Of a DNA stretch of 64,000 bases, positions 8,749-17,949 are shown one piece after another; positions within the stretch are counted from its first letter, which is position 1, and every line of letters begins with the position of its first letter. The DNA comes from an uncultured SAR116 cluster alpha proteobacterium (GTDB lineage Bacteria; Pseudomonadota; Alphaproteobacteria; Puniceispirillales; Puniceispirillaceae): the NCBI GenBank assembly GCA_902632595.1, contig CACPDC010000006.1, positions 1 to 64,000 of the forward strand, written 5' to 3'. The translations under genes were made by a program, and so were the position numbers. Below the pieces are notes generated by a model. It did not search any database. It was not told the DNA's origin and saw nothing but the letters and a program-made list of their open reading frames with translations.

Positions 8749-9273
8749 ATGACACAAGCTTTAATGCCAGGTTCACAAGCACCAGAATTATCACTCCCTA
8801 AGGTAGGGGGTGGCACATGGATTTTATCAGAGCAAACACCAAAAAATTTCACAATGGTTATTTTTTACCGTGGATTACATTGTCCAGTATGTAAGAATTA
8901 CCTGGGCATATTGAATAAAATGATGGATAAAATTTCAGAATTAGGGTTTTCAGTTGTTGTTGTCTCTATGGATCAACAACACCGCGCGGAACAAACCAAA
9001 GTGGATTGGGGTCTTGATAAAGTTGCCATAGCCTATGGGTTAGATATTAAAACAGCTAAAAATTGGGGGCTTTACATTTCATCTTCCATAAAGGAAGCAG
9101 AAAATGACGTTTTCTGTGAGCCTGGATTGATGTGGATTAGACCAGATGGTCGATTATATTTAATCGACATTTCGAATATGCCATGGGCAAGGCCAAACCT
9201 AGAAACACTAATGCCAAAAGCACAATTTGCAGTTGAGAATAGTTATCCAGCTCGTGGCACATATGCAGTCTAA
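8749..9273 (+). CDS. Peroxiredoxin-like (AhpC/TSA) redoxin domain protein
   Basis: A 174-aa thioredoxin-fold protein of the AhpC/TSA family. It has the peroxidatic-cysteine strand FYRGLHCPVCKNYLGIL near residues 39-55 (CxxC type) and the following VVVVSMDQ strand. Such redoxin-like proteins are annotated as peroxiredoxin-like and may reduce peroxides with thioredoxin or glutathione, but the CPVC arrangement differs from the classical T-x-x-C site of 2-Cys peroxiredoxins, so activity is inferred. It is preceded by AAGGA and lies 64 nt after osmC, suggesting a shared oxidative-stress role. Confidence 0.75.
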   Translation: MTQALMPGSQAPELSLPKVGGGTWILSEQTPKNFTMVIFYRGLHCPVCKNYLGILNKMMDKISELGFSVVVVSMDQQHRAEQTKVDWGLDKVAIAYGLDIKTAKNWGLYISSSIKEAENDVFCEPGLMWIRPDGRLYLIDISNMPWARPNLETLMPKAQFAVENSYPARGTYAV

Positions 9274-9327
9274 ATTGAAACGTTAATTTGAAATTGTAGT
9301 AAAAATTTTAAAAAAAGGAGTAACTAA

Positions 9328-10284
9328 ATGGCAAAATTTACCAGACAACATATTTACGATACAGCTAAAGAACTGTCAAACTGGGGACGTTGGGGCGAAA
9401 ACGACCAATTTGGTACACTCAACAATATCACTCCTGAGGATATTGTTGACGCTGCAAAGCTAATAAAAAAAGGCAAGGTTTTTGCTTTAGGTCTCGATTT
9501 AAAAGAAAAAATTCAGTCCGGTCTTTTTGGTGGAAGATGGAATATGATACACCAGATGCTTGCAACAGGCACAGATGCGGTTGCGGGGGTACAAGACTCT
9601 GACGGAAAGACATTTCTCCGGTATGCAGATGATGCAATAAATTTACCTTGTCAGGGCTCAACTCAATGGGATGCTTTGTGTCATATTTTTTTAGATGATA
9701 AAATGTATAATGGTTATCCTGCTACGGATGTGACTATTCATGGGTCCAGCAATCTAGGTATTGAACATGTTAGAGATAAAATGGCTGGAAGAGGCGTACT
9801 TTTGGATATTGCTCGCTTCAAGGGAGTTTCTAGTCTCGATGATGGTTATCCCATAACTAATAAAGATCTCGACGATTGTGCTGCCTCGCAAAATGTTAAA
9901 ATAAAAAAAGGAGATTTTGTAATTGTAAGAACAGGTCATCAAGAACGATGTCTCGCTAAGAAAGATTGGACTGGATATGCAGGCGGGGATGCACCTGGGC
10001 TTGCTTTTGAAACGGCGCATTGGATTAAAAATCATGACATTGCCGCCATATGCGCCGACACTTGGGGATGTGAAGTTAGACCTAATGAAACAGATGAGGC
10101 TAATCAGCCTTGGCACTGGGTTGTAATACCAGCTATAGGAATTTCCATGGGTGAAATATTCTATCTAAAAGAGCTTGCAGAAGATTGTGACGAAGATAAG
10201 GTATATGAATTTTTCTTTAACGCCCCACCATTACACATCCCAGGCGCTGCGGGTTCACCAATCAATCCCCAGGCTATTAAATAA
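9328..10284 (+). CDS. Cyclase family protein (kynurenine formamidase-like metal hydrolase)
   Basis: A 318-aa member of the cyclase/KynB-like metal-dependent hydrolase family. The metal site usually read as HxGTHxDxPxH appears here as GSTQWDALCHIF at about residues 110-121, with D115 and H119 kept but Gln in place of the conserved His. A second conserved segment is ADTWGCEVRPNE. The length and sequence fit the large subfamily of uncharacterised bacterial cyclases, which open amide or ester rings. The gene has a strong AAGGAG ribosome-binding site and its stop overlaps the next start (TAATG), so it is coupled to the GST. Substrate unknown; ring opening downstream of the oxygenases in this region is an inference. 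Confidence 0.8.
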   Translation: MAKFTRQHIYDTAKELSNWGRWGENDQFGTLNNITPEDIVDAAKLIKKGKVFALGLDLKEKIQSGLFGGRWNMIHQMLATGTDAVAGVQDSDGKTFLRYADDAINLPCQGSTQWDALCHIFLDDKMYNGYPATDVTIHGSSNLGIEHVRDKMAGRGVLLDIARFKGVSSLDDGYPITNKDLDDCAASQNVKIKKGDFVIVRTGHQERCLAKKDWTGYAGGDAPGLAFETAHWIKNHDIAAICADTWGCEVRPNETDEANQPWHWVVIPAIGISMGEIFYLKELAEDCDEDKVYEFFFNAPPLHIPGAAGSPINPQAIK

Positions 10285-10919
10285 TGCTTCGTCTTTGGGG
10301 GCGTAAATCATCTTCTAATGTTCAAAAAATACTTTGGGCATTAGAGGAGATAGGAGAACCATATGAACATGAAATTGTAGGGGGAATTTATGGCGGAAAG
10401 GATAGAGAGGAATACGCGTCTAAAACGCCCACAAAACTAGTGCCAGTATTAGAAGATGGTGGACTGGCGCTTTGGGAAAGCCATTCTATATTAAGATATT
10501 TAGCCAATAAATTTCCTGAAACATCGATCGGGATTAATAATATCAGTAAAGATGCAGAAATAAGCTGCTGGATAGATTTTAATAGTAGTGCCTTTCAACC
10601 AGCCGTTATTGGACTTTTTTGGGAATTGGTTCGCACATCATCACAGGAACGGTCAAAAGAAAACGAAAAAAAACAATATAAATCATTAGTTTCTGCCTCG
10701 GCAATTGTTAGTCAACGACTAGAAAATAGGGATTATTTACTGGATAATTTTACAATTGCAGATATCGCACTTGGAACTTTGATGTATCGAATGCGGGATG
10801 TAGCTCCTGATTTAGCGGGAACCCCTGCTCTCGCGCGTTGGTATGAAAAATTACTGTTGCGCCCAGGATACACCAAATTTGTTACTACTAGCTATGAAGA
10901 GCTGCGCGCAAAAGACTGA
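10284..10919 (+). CDS. Glutathione S-transferase family protein
   Basis: A 211-aa soluble GST. The N-terminal thioredoxin-like domain has LWGRKSSSNVQKILWALEE (Ser-rich catalytic start, as in theta/beta-like GSTs), the cis-Pro strand TKLVPVLEDG and the glutathione-contacting WESHSILRYLA. The C-terminal helical domain includes NFTIADIALGTLMYRM, the conserved N-capping Asp segment. It could conjugate or isomerise an intermediate of the neighbouring pathway, or detoxify electrophiles. It is translationally coupled to the cyclase-family gene by the overlapping TAATG. Confidence 0.85.
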   Translation: MLRLWGRKSSSNVQKILWALEEIGEPYEHEIVGGIYGGKDREEYASKTPTKLVPVLEDGGLALWESHSILRYLANKFPETSIGINNISKDAEISCWIDFNSSAFQPAVIGLFWELVRTSSQERSKENEKKQYKSLVSASAIVSQRLENRDYLLDNFTIADIALGTLMYRMRDVAPDLAGTPALARWYEKLLLRPGYTKFVTTSYEELRAKD

Positions 10920-10933
10920 TTTAAAATAGAAAA

Positions 10934-12124
10934 TTAATTTACTATTGTTGCTGTAGTGCTTACAATTTCGTGTAAGTTAGGATTTCTACTTCCATCTTCA
11001 TTTCCACCTTCTGGGTCCACAAAGATCGTTGCTCCTAAATCTCGTGCTCTATAGTGTGCTCGCGCAGATGCCGCCACCCTCTCCTCAGAATAGGCAGCGA
11101 GAGCATCCGAAATTATTGAGAATTTTTTAAGAGAATCCGCAAGACTCAAAGCATCGCAAGCGGCTTTTGTGACACCCATCCCCACATGTGGACGCGCAAC
11201 ACAAGCTGCATCCCCAACTAAGCCAACGTTACCTTTCCCCATAATTGGTGAGTGGTGGTCGTATATAGGAGCAAAAAAAGGCATCTCTGATTTTTCTAAA
11301 ATTTCGGCAAAATTTGCTGGTAAAGTTTTATGCGCAGTGTCAGTGAATCTGCTCATCACATCATCCCGGACTAGCGGAGGCGGTATTGAAACTGAATGGT
11401 AATTGCCTTTTTCATCAGTTAACATATCTTTTAATTCATCTTGTTCAACTCCAATGTACCAGACGAAATTATATCTCCTATGACCTTCTCTTAAATCATT
11501 TCCAAAACCTGCTATTGGATAACCTATAATCTGACTACCTGTGGGCACAAAAAAACCAAACGTTTTAAATACATCATTTTGCACTTCTCTTGATAAGTCA
11601 GCCTCATTGGCTAGTGCTCTCCACACGACATATCCTGACGAAAGTGACTTTATTTCGGGCAACATTTGAGCACGAATATTAGAACCAAAACCGTCCGCTC
11701 CAATGACAAGGTCAGCCTCTATTTCTGTTTTATCATCAAGTATTGCGACTGCCTTATTATGTCCCTGACGATAACCAATTGCAGCACGCCCTAAATGATG
11801 ATGTTGATCTGGGTGAGAGGCACGTAGAAGACTATGTATTCTATCCCATGATGTCACAACCTGAGGAAATGGTAATCTCATTAGCTCATTCCCATTTTTA
11901 TCATATGCGGTTCTATCTTTGACAAAAACACCAAGATTATCTGTTGTGATATCAAGCGCTTTGAGTGCATTTATAAGAACATCATGTGTTACGATACCTG
12001 CGCCTCTGCCGGATAATTCTATCTCAGTGCGCTCATATACATCTACTTGCCAACCAGATTTACGCAGAGCGGCGGCTGCAAATAAACCCCCAATTGAACC
12101 ACCACAAATAACAGCTTTTTTCAT
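10934..12124 (-). CDS. FAD-dependent monooxygenase, 2,6-dihydroxypyridine hydroxylase-like
   Basis: A 396-aa single-component flavin hydroxylase of the PHBH fold. It has the N-terminal FAD motif AVICGGSIGGLFAAAALRK (residues 4-22), the DLVIGADGFGSNIRA motif near 140, and the C-terminal GD motif GLVGDAACVARPHVGMG near 305. The GGSIGGL start, the LSGRGAGIV segment and the RPHxxxGxxKAxxDA stretch after the GD motif resemble 2,6-dihydroxypyridine 3-monooxygenases, but the substrate cannot be fixed from sequence. It is convergent with the GST gene and probably belongs functionally with the molybdenum hydroxylase and cyclase genes nearby. Confidence 0.85.
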   Translation of the reverse strand: MKKAVICGGSIGGLFAAAALRKSGWQVDVYERTEIELSGRGAGIVTHDVLINALKALDITTDNLGVFVKDRTAYDKNGNELMRLPFPQVVTSWDRIHSLLRASHPDQHHHLGRAAIGYRQGHNKAVAILDDKTEIEADLVIGADGFGSNIRAQMLPEIKSLSSGYVVWRALANEADLSREVQNDVFKTFGFFVPTGSQIIGYPIAGFGNDLREGHRRYNFVWYIGVEQDELKDMLTDEKGNYHSVSIPPPLVRDDVMSRFTDTAHKTLPANFAEILEKSEMPFFAPIYDHHSPIMGKGNVGLVGDAACVARPHVGMGVTKAACDALSLADSLKKFSIISDALAAYSEERVAASARAHYRARDLGATIFVDPEGGNEDGSRNPNLHEIVSTTATIVN

Positions 12125-12339
12125 TTAAAAACCCTATATAGTTTATACATCAAATTTTATAACGACAATAAATTGGTCATACTGCATCGGAAATAAATTA
12201 TCTTTTAAACATAAAAACTCAAATGTGAAAGCCTCTTCAATGTTTAATTTTGGATTTTTTATAATGTAGATAAGCTAAACTTTATTGACAGCAAGATTAC
12301 CTTGGAGTAGCAGAATGAAACTCATTTGCTTTTTTATCA

Positions 12340-12413
12340 GGCCCGGTGGCAGAGTGGTTATGCAGCGGTTTGCAAAACCGTGGACATCGGTTCAATTCCG
12401 GTCCGGGCCTCCA
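12340..12413 (+). tRNA. tRNA-Cys (GCA)
   Basis: A complete cloverleaf: acceptor GGCCCGG pairs with CCGGGCC. The D-arm contains GGTTATGCAG, the anticodon loop TTGCAAA gives anticodon GCA, and the T-arm has GGTTCAATTCC. The discriminator is T, as expected for tRNA-Cys, and CCA is encoded. A perfect TTGACA lies about 50 nt upstream (12285-12290), but no good -10 box follows at standard spacing. Confidence 0.97.
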
Positions 12414-12819
12414 CATATTGGTTTACTCTATAGACACATTGTTTTATAAAATAGTGTTATAAAAAATCTGAGAGCTTTAAAATTTTATCAAAAATCAAAA
12501 TAAGTTAAACTTAAATTTAGTTGATATTAAAAAAATTTTTGTTTATTTTTTGATCGACCTTTTAAAAATATTGTTGGTCATTAAATGACGATTTAATTAC
12601 TTATTAAACATAACAATATTTCCATCTTAAAATTATAAAATATATACAATATTTTAATTTATACTTCGCTTCAAATAAATGATTTGTTAGCATAAACTTT
12701 CGTTATTAATTCTTGCTTAAATTTTAAAATGTTTGAGGACAATTTACCTTCGAGAAACAACCTTATACACTGTAAAATTTCAGTTTGCTTATTTTCTAAA
12801 ATAGGAATGGAATTACGCT
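12414..12819. other. AT-rich intergenic region between tRNA-Cys and a DMT transporter gene
   Basis: About 400 nt with very high A+T and no credible gene. It contains a small perfect dyad GTCATT-A-AATGAC at 12577-12589 and a near-direct repeat of TTTTATAAAA type just after the tRNA (about 12440-12468), but no stable GC hairpin. It presumably holds the tRNA 3' end and the promoter of the transporter; I cannot assign boxes. An 84-codon frame starting at 12729 overlaps the transporter gene in another frame and is not supported. Confidence 0.4.
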
Positions 12820-13734
12820 ATGACACGGAACCAAGCTCACTTGCTGCTTATTTTAGTTACCATACTATGGGGATTCACCTTTGTCGCACAGAAAACGGGT
12901 ATGGAAACACTTGGACCGATGAGTTTTACAGCTGCCCGGTATCTTATAGGTTCGATAGGTATAGTGCCAATAGCTTATTTTGAGCTAAAAAAACGTAGTA
13001 TTATTCCTCTGTTGCGAACTGATAGGATTTTTTTTCTGAAAACTTCAGCCCTGGGCTGCTTTATGTTTTGTGGAATTTCTCTTCAACAAATCGCGCTGCA
13101 ATATACAAATATTGCCAATGCTGCTTTTCTAACTGCTTTATATGTCCCTGCTGTTCCATTGTTAAGTTGGCTATTATATCGCCATCCCATCAAGAGTAAA
13201 ATTTGGCTGGCATTGGCCATTTCTCTAATAGGTTCCTGGCTGCTATCAGGTTCAGGAACGGTCCTCACTCAAATAGGTGACCTGCTTATCATAATAAGTG
13301 TTTTTTTCTGGGCTGGACACATTATATTGATAGCAAATATGACCAAAAATATTAACATGCCTTTTCAGCTCTCCTTTGTTCAAAGTTTTATATGCTTTTT
13401 TTTATCGTCATGTTTCGCATTTACCTTAGAAAAACCAATAATTATTAATTTTTTTCCAGCAATTCCGGAACTCATTATCGCAGGTTTTTTTTCAGTCACT
13501 TTGGGTTTTTCATTTCAAATTGTGGGTCAACGCTATTCTGATCCCACTGCATCTGCTTTCATTCTATCACTAGAATCAGTTTTCGGCGCAATCGCAGGGT
13601 GGCTCATTTTGTCACAAATATTAGGCATATCTGCATTATTTGGATGTTTTCTAATTTTCTTAGCAGTTATCATTGCTGATGTTGTTCCAGACAGCTGGGT
13701 AACTATAAAGTTTAACGGAGTAGGTGTTAGATGA
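12820..13734 (+). CDS. EamA/DMT family transporter
   Basis: A 304-aa inner-membrane protein with about ten hydrophobic helices in two EamA repeats, the drug/metabolite transporter superfamily fold. Recognisable repeat features are LVTILWGFTFVAQK in helix 1, the GISLQQIALQYTNIANAAFLTALYVPAVPLLSW segment in the first repeat, and YSDPTASAFILSLESVFGAIAGWL in the second. Such proteins export amino acids, nucleotide metabolites or other small molecules. It overlaps or abuts the SelD fusion gene downstream, suggesting cotranscription, but no selenium link is known for this family. Substrate unknown. Confidence 0.85.
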   Translation: MTRNQAHLLLILVTILWGFTFVAQKTGMETLGPMSFTAARYLIGSIGIVPIAYFELKKRSIIPLLRTDRIFFLKTSALGCFMFCGISLQQIALQYTNIANAAFLTALYVPAVPLLSWLLYRHPIKSKIWLALAISLIGSWLLSGSGTVLTQIGDLLIIISVFFWAGHIILIANMTKNINMPFQLSFVQSFICFFLSSCFAFTLEKPIIINFFPAIPELIIAGFFSVTLGFSFQIVGQRYSDPTASAFILSLESVFGAIAGWLILSQILGISALFGCFLIFLAVIIADVVPDSWVTIKFNGVGVR

Positions 13735-13735
13735 A

Positions 13736-16024
13736 ATGAAACCAAATTCAAATCCGATACAATCCGAGCTTGTGTTGGTTGGAGGCGGACATGCAAATAT
13801 ACAGGTTTTAAAATCATTTGCCATGCGTCCAATCGACGGTTTGCGTATCAGCCTAATTAGTGATGTGCTAAGCGCACCCTACTCTGGTATGCTTCCAGGC
13901 TTTATTGCTGGCGAATATGATTTTCAAGAGATACATATAAATTTACTTCATTTATGTAATTACTCAGGTGCACGTTTTATTCAGACAAAAATAATGTCTG
14001 TCGATACAAAAGAGCGGGTAATATATTGCGAAAATAGACCAAATATAAATTATGATCTAATATCTATTAATACGGGTATAACGTCCGATTTTGGAAAAAT
14101 TGATGGTGCAGAAAAGCACGCAATTGCAGTAAAACCTATTTCTCATTTTTTGAAAAAAATAGCCATAGTGGAAAAGACAATTACCTCATCTGAACAATCA
14201 ATTGTTATTATAGGTTCTGGTGCAGCTGGTATTGAATTAGCATTCGCTTTTAGAAAAAAATTTTATAAAAATAAAATCATACCAAAAATCACCATAATAG
14301 GAAGTGCAGAAAGATTTTTTCCAGAACTCCCTTTTTTATGTCATTTATCTTTATTAAAAAAATGCACCGCTGCTGATATAAAGGTCCGATTTGGATATCC
14401 TGTAATTAAAGTATCAGAAAAAATGATTACACTTGCGTCAGGAATAAAAGTACCGACTGATTGTTCGCTTATTGTTACTGGTGCGCAACCATCAAATTGG
14501 TTAAATTCATCTTCAATCTGCCTCACACACGATGGTTATATCGAAGTAAATAATACTTTTCGGTCAGTCTCAGATGAAAGAGTTTTTGCCACTGGAGATA
14601 TAGCAAAAATGAGGCATCAACCTCGACCACGCTCTGGTGTTTTTGCTGTTCGAGCAGGTCCGGTTCTTGCTAAAAATTTGCGTCTTACGTTAGATAAGTC
14701 ACCCCTAAAGGCCGTCTCACAGCAATCCTATCACCTTTCGTTAATTATGGTAGATAACAATACTGTCATGGCCATTTGGGGTAAATTTTTTGTGTCTTCT
14801 AAATGGCTCTGGCCTATTAAGAAATGGATTGACCGGAGATTCATATCTAAATTCACAAAATTACCAAAAATGGATGAAGGTAATCACCGCTCCATTTTTC
14901 TCTCCAAAAACGAGTTAGTTGCAGAAAATGACCCCCTTTTAGAGAAAGTCTTTTGCACTGGTTGCGGATCAAAAACAGAAGCACGAACATTGGATTCTGT
15001 GTTACCAGAAGCGATTGAAGTAGCTGCAAACCTTGGAGGTGACAGGACTTATCTTCCAATAGTAAATACATTCTCTGATGCCAACGAATTTTTTATTAAA
15101 TCGCCAATGGAAAATGGTCATGCACTTATACAAACTGTCGACACCATCTCTCAGATGATAAGCGATCCCTTCATTTTTGGAAGGGTTTCTGCATTGCATG
15201 CATTAAGCGATTTGGTTGTAAGCAATGCTATTCCACTCACTGCCTTGAGTATTGTAAATATTGAGCGGGCTAAAAAAAATATACAGAAATCTGACCTAAT
15301 AAATATGCTTGCTGGTGCAATGCTCGAATTTAGCAAAGCGAAAATTAAAATGATTGGTGGACACACATCACAATCAACAGAAAATAGTTTAGGATTTGCC
15401 TTAACTGGCATTGCAAGATCTAACTTCAACCAAAGAGGTGATGATAGATTACATAAAAAAAAACCAAATGCTTTTTCCATAATTTTGACAAAACCACTCG
15501 GGATTGGTCTGATCTTAGCAGCGAATATGAGAAATCTGGCCAGTGAGAAAAATTACCAAGATTGTATTGAAATTATGCTACAATCCAATCTAAAAGCTGC
15601 AGATTTTTTATGGAAAAACGGTGCTGTCGCAATGACAGATGTTACAGGTTTTGGCCTCGCTCGACATATTGAAAATCTTACCAAAGTTCTGGAAAATCAA
15701 TTTGAAACTAAGATAGCCGCGGAGCTCAATTTTGATGAAATCCCGCTTATACCTGGTGTAGTCCGAATTTTAGAAGAGACCTCCGTAAGAGCAACTCTCA
15801 ATAGCTCAAATAAAAAGGCCGTTCGACATTTGAATAGATTCAAATACCAACAAATACCGCTCAGTGATATCTTGTTTGATCCCCAAACATCTGGTGGAGT
15901 TTTAGCTATTGTTCCTACCACGGGGGCTAAGAAAATATGCAACATTTTAAAACGTGATATAGCTCCTTTATCCAATATCATAGGAAACATAAAATTTCAT
16001 GAAACAGGGATATTCATTAATTAG
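13736..16024 (+). CDS. selD: Fusion of FAD/NAD(P)-dependent dehydrogenase and selenide, water dikinase
   Basis: A 762-aa two-domain protein. Residues about 10-370 are a pyridine nucleotide-disulfide/NDH-2-like flavoprotein (LVLVGGGHANIQVL near the start, a second dinucleotide motif VIIGSGAAGIELAF near 158, FATGDIA near 285). Residues about 400-762 are SelD, an AIR-synthase-like kinase that makes selenophosphate from selenide and ATP. The SelD active-site segment is CTGCGSK: C410 and K413 match the catalytic Cys and Lys, while the second Cys of the usual GCGCK is Ser. The C-terminal half has MTDVTGFGLARH and DPQTSGG. GTG at 13724, overlapping the upstream gene, is an alternative start. The flavin domain may deliver reduced selenium, which is inference. 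selU follows after 15 nt. Confidence 0.9.
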   Translation: MKPNSNPIQSELVLVGGGHANIQVLKSFAMRPIDGLRISLISDVLSAPYSGMLPGFIAGEYDFQEIHINLLHLCNYSGARFIQTKIMSVDTKERVIYCENRPNINYDLISINTGITSDFGKIDGAEKHAIAVKPISHFLKKIAIVEKTITSSEQSIVIIGSGAAGIELAFAFRKKFYKNKIIPKITIIGSAERFFPELPFLCHLSLLKKCTAADIKVRFGYPVIKVSEKMITLASGIKVPTDCSLIVTGAQPSNWLNSSSICLTHDGYIEVNNTFRSVSDERVFATGDIAKMRHQPRPRSGVFAVRAGPVLAKNLRLTLDKSPLKAVSQQSYHLSLIMVDNNTVMAIWGKFFVSSKWLWPIKKWIDRRFISKFTKLPKMDEGNHRSIFLSKNELVAENDPLLEKVFCTGCGSKTEARTLDSVLPEAIEVAANLGGDRTYLPIVNTFSDANEFFIKSPMENGHALIQTVDTISQMISDPFIFGRVSALHALSDLVVSNAIPLTALSIVNIERAKKNIQKSDLINMLAGAMLEFSKAKIKMIGGHTSQSTENSLGFALTGIARSNFNQRGDDRLHKKKPNAFSIILTKPLGIGLILAANMRNLASEKNYQDCIEIMLQSNLKAADFLWKNGAVAMTDVTGFGLARHIENLTKVLENQFETKIAAELNFDEIPLIPGVVRILEETSVRATLNSSNKKAVRHLNRFKYQQIPLSDILFDPQTSGGVLAIVPTTGAKKICNILKRDIAPLSNIIGNIKFHETGIFIN

Positions 16025-16039
16025 TTATTGTAGGATACT

Positions 16040-17119
16040 ATGGGTGCGCCGATAAATATAATCCAGAACTGGACTGACATAAAAGCAGATATGATAATTG
16101 ATGTGCGCTCACCTGCTGAGTTTGGAATTGACCACATTCCTGGAGCAATTAATATGCCCGTCCTGTTTGATGATGAGAGGGCAGAAATCGGGACTATCTA
16201 TAAACAGGTGAGTGCATTTCATGCCAGACGATATGGAGGAGCTATCGTAGCTCGAAATATCTCAAACCATATTTTAACTTATCTTCAGGAAAAATCACCA
16301 AAATTCAGGCCTATAATTTACTGCTGGCGTGGTGGTCAACGTTCAAATTCATTTGCTCAAATTTGCTCTGATATAGGGTGGCAAACATACTTGCTCGATG
16401 GTGGCTATAAAGCCTACAGGAAGAGAGTTCTTATTGATTTAGAGACTAAAACACCTTTAATAAAACTCATTTTAATCAGCGGACCAACTGGAACGGGAAA
16501 GACGCGCCTTCTGAAAAAAATACAGCAAAATGGTGGACAAATTTTAGACTTAGAAGCATTGGCTAATCATCGGGGGTCACTGCTAGGGTTAAAGCCCGGA
16601 GAAAGACAACCAAACCAGAAATATTTTGAAAGTTTGCTGCTACATTCAATCAAAAAACTCGATCGAGATGAACCCGTATTTGTGGAAGCTGAAAGTTCTA
16701 AAATTGGAGAAATTCAAATTCCAAAACATCTTTTCAATTTGATGAAGACAGCGCCTTTAATTGAAATATATATGCCTTTAGAAAAGCGTGCTCAATTTTT
16801 GGTTAAGGAATATGAATATTTACAAACACATACCGAGGCTTTATTCAGACTTTTTGATGCTATGTTTTATCGTCACGGAGAAAATAAAACTAATGTATGG
16901 CGCAAATTGGCAGAAAATAAAAAGTGGCATGATCTAGCAAATGAATTAATTCACTCTCATTATGACCCTGCTTATAAAAGTTCATCAATGCGCAAATTAA
17001 GAAAGGTGGAATGCATGGTCAACATTGATATTGCCGATGAAGCTTCTTTCCAAAAAGCTGCTAAAATTATTCTCAAAAAATATAACAAAAACTATCTCAA
17101 AACTTTTCATTGCTTATGA
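16040..17119 (+). CDS. selU: tRNA 2-selenouridine synthase
   Basis: A 359-aa SelU/MnmH protein. Residues about 5-130 form a rhodanese domain (MIIDVRSPAEF; active-site C95 in IIYCWRGGQRS). A P-loop domain follows with Walker A GPTGTGKT at 148-155. The enzyme replaces sulfur of 2-thiouridine at the wobble position of tRNA-Lys, -Glu and -Gln with selenium from selenophosphate, via a geranylated intermediate. It lies directly after the selD fusion, which supplies selenophosphate. No selA or selB is present in the window, so this locus points to selenouridine rather than selenocysteine use. It is convergent with the cupin gene with only 2 nt between stops. Confidence 0.95.
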   Translation: MGAPINIIQNWTDIKADMIIDVRSPAEFGIDHIPGAINMPVLFDDERAEIGTIYKQVSAFHARRYGGAIVARNISNHILTYLQEKSPKFRPIIYCWRGGQRSNSFAQICSDIGWQTYLLDGGYKAYRKRVLIDLETKTPLIKLILISGPTGTGKTRLLKKIQQNGGQILDLEALANHRGSLLGLKPGERQPNQKYFESLLLHSIKKLDRDEPVFVEAESSKIGEIQIPKHLFNLMKTAPLIEIYMPLEKRAQFLVKEYEYLQTHTEALFRLFDAMFYRHGENKTNVWRKLAENKKWHDLANELIHSHYDPAYKSSSMRKLRKVECMVNIDIADEASFQKAAKIILKKYNKNYLKTFHCL

Positions 17120-17121
17120 TT

Positions 17122-17949
17122 TTATATATTTGAACTCTCTCCTGCGACATGTTTTTCAATATGTCTGCTTGCTTTTCTGCCTTTTACATCTTTACCAGTC
17201 GGGATCCATGTACATACATTAGCATTTTCTGACCAAATAGTTTTATAGTTCCCAGGAATAAAGAATTCGACAAAAACAAAGTTCTCTGACTTTTTATTTT
17301 CGAAAGCGTGAATTTCATTTTCAAAAAAATATAATATATCCCCTTGTTCAACTGTATGCTCAGTATTATTAAAAAAAGCCGTGCCACTTCCTTGTAAAAT
17401 ATATTGAAAATGCTCGGCATTTTCGTGATGATGAAACGGCGCAGTACCACCTTCTGGATATATAATCATCTCTCCTTTTACGCAGGAGATACCCTTCCAT
17501 AATCCTGGACTTGCTAAGTATATTCTTTTGCGCGAGTCAAATTCTGATAGTAGAACCGGTTCCACAGACCAATCTACTGTGTGTGTGTCAAACGGTATTT
17601 GTTCTCCGTCTTGCATAAATCTATTCACTCTTGGAACCGTGCAAATCAAAAGTTCTGCTACTTCTGCACCCGAATTATTTATTACCAAATTAATTCCACC
17701 TTTAATCACTTTTATTGTTTCAGTATCAAAGTAAGTAGATTCGACCACAATACCATTTGATAAAGCATGCAACCAACTTAAACTATCCTCCTCTAGTTTT
17801 AACTCAAGTTTCTGGCTTGGTTCTATAATAATTTTTTTTATTTCTAGTCTAGAGTCACCCGTTTCGTGCCTGTTGAGTAATAATTTTTGTTTAACACCCT
17901 CTTTCAACTCATATTCATTAATATTTATTCCTTTTATCAAAAGGGTCAT
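17122..17949 (-). CDS. Bicupin domain protein
   Basis: A 275-aa protein with two cupin-like beta-barrels. The C-terminal one is well preserved: motif 1 is PFHHHENAEHFQYILQGSG (H173-H175, E176 or H180 as metal ligands) and motif 2 is EQGDILYFFENEIHAFEN (H214). The N-terminal barrel (about 20-110) lacks the histidines and is probably structural. Single-gene unit; its ATG at 17949 lacks a strong ribosome-binding site (AGGAGT is weakly placed). Enzyme, sugar-binding or regulatory roles are all possible in this superfamily; I do not recognise the specific family. Confidence 0.7.
   Translation of the reverse strand: MTLLIKGININEYELKEGVKQKLLLNRHETGDSRLEIKKIIIEPSQKLELKLEEDSLSWLHALSNGIVVESTYFDTETIKVIKGGINLVINNSGAEVAELLICTVPRVNRFMQDGEQIPFDTHTVDWSVEPVLLSEFDSRKRIYLASPGLWKGISCVKGEMIIYPEGGTAPFHHHENAEHFQYILQGSGTAFFNNTEHTVEQGDILYFFENEIHAFENKKSENFVFVEFFIPGNYKTIWSENANVCTWIPTGKDVKGRKASRHIEKHVAGESSNI

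Noticed and set aside
12729-12983. 84-codon plus-strand frame ahead of the DMT transporter
   Set aside because: It overlaps the well-supported transporter gene in another frame and has no recognisable features or ribosome-binding site.
13736-16024. Selenocysteine-containing SelD
   Set aside because: The catalytic position is encoded as Cys, with no in-frame TGA, and there is no sign of selenocysteine genes in the window.
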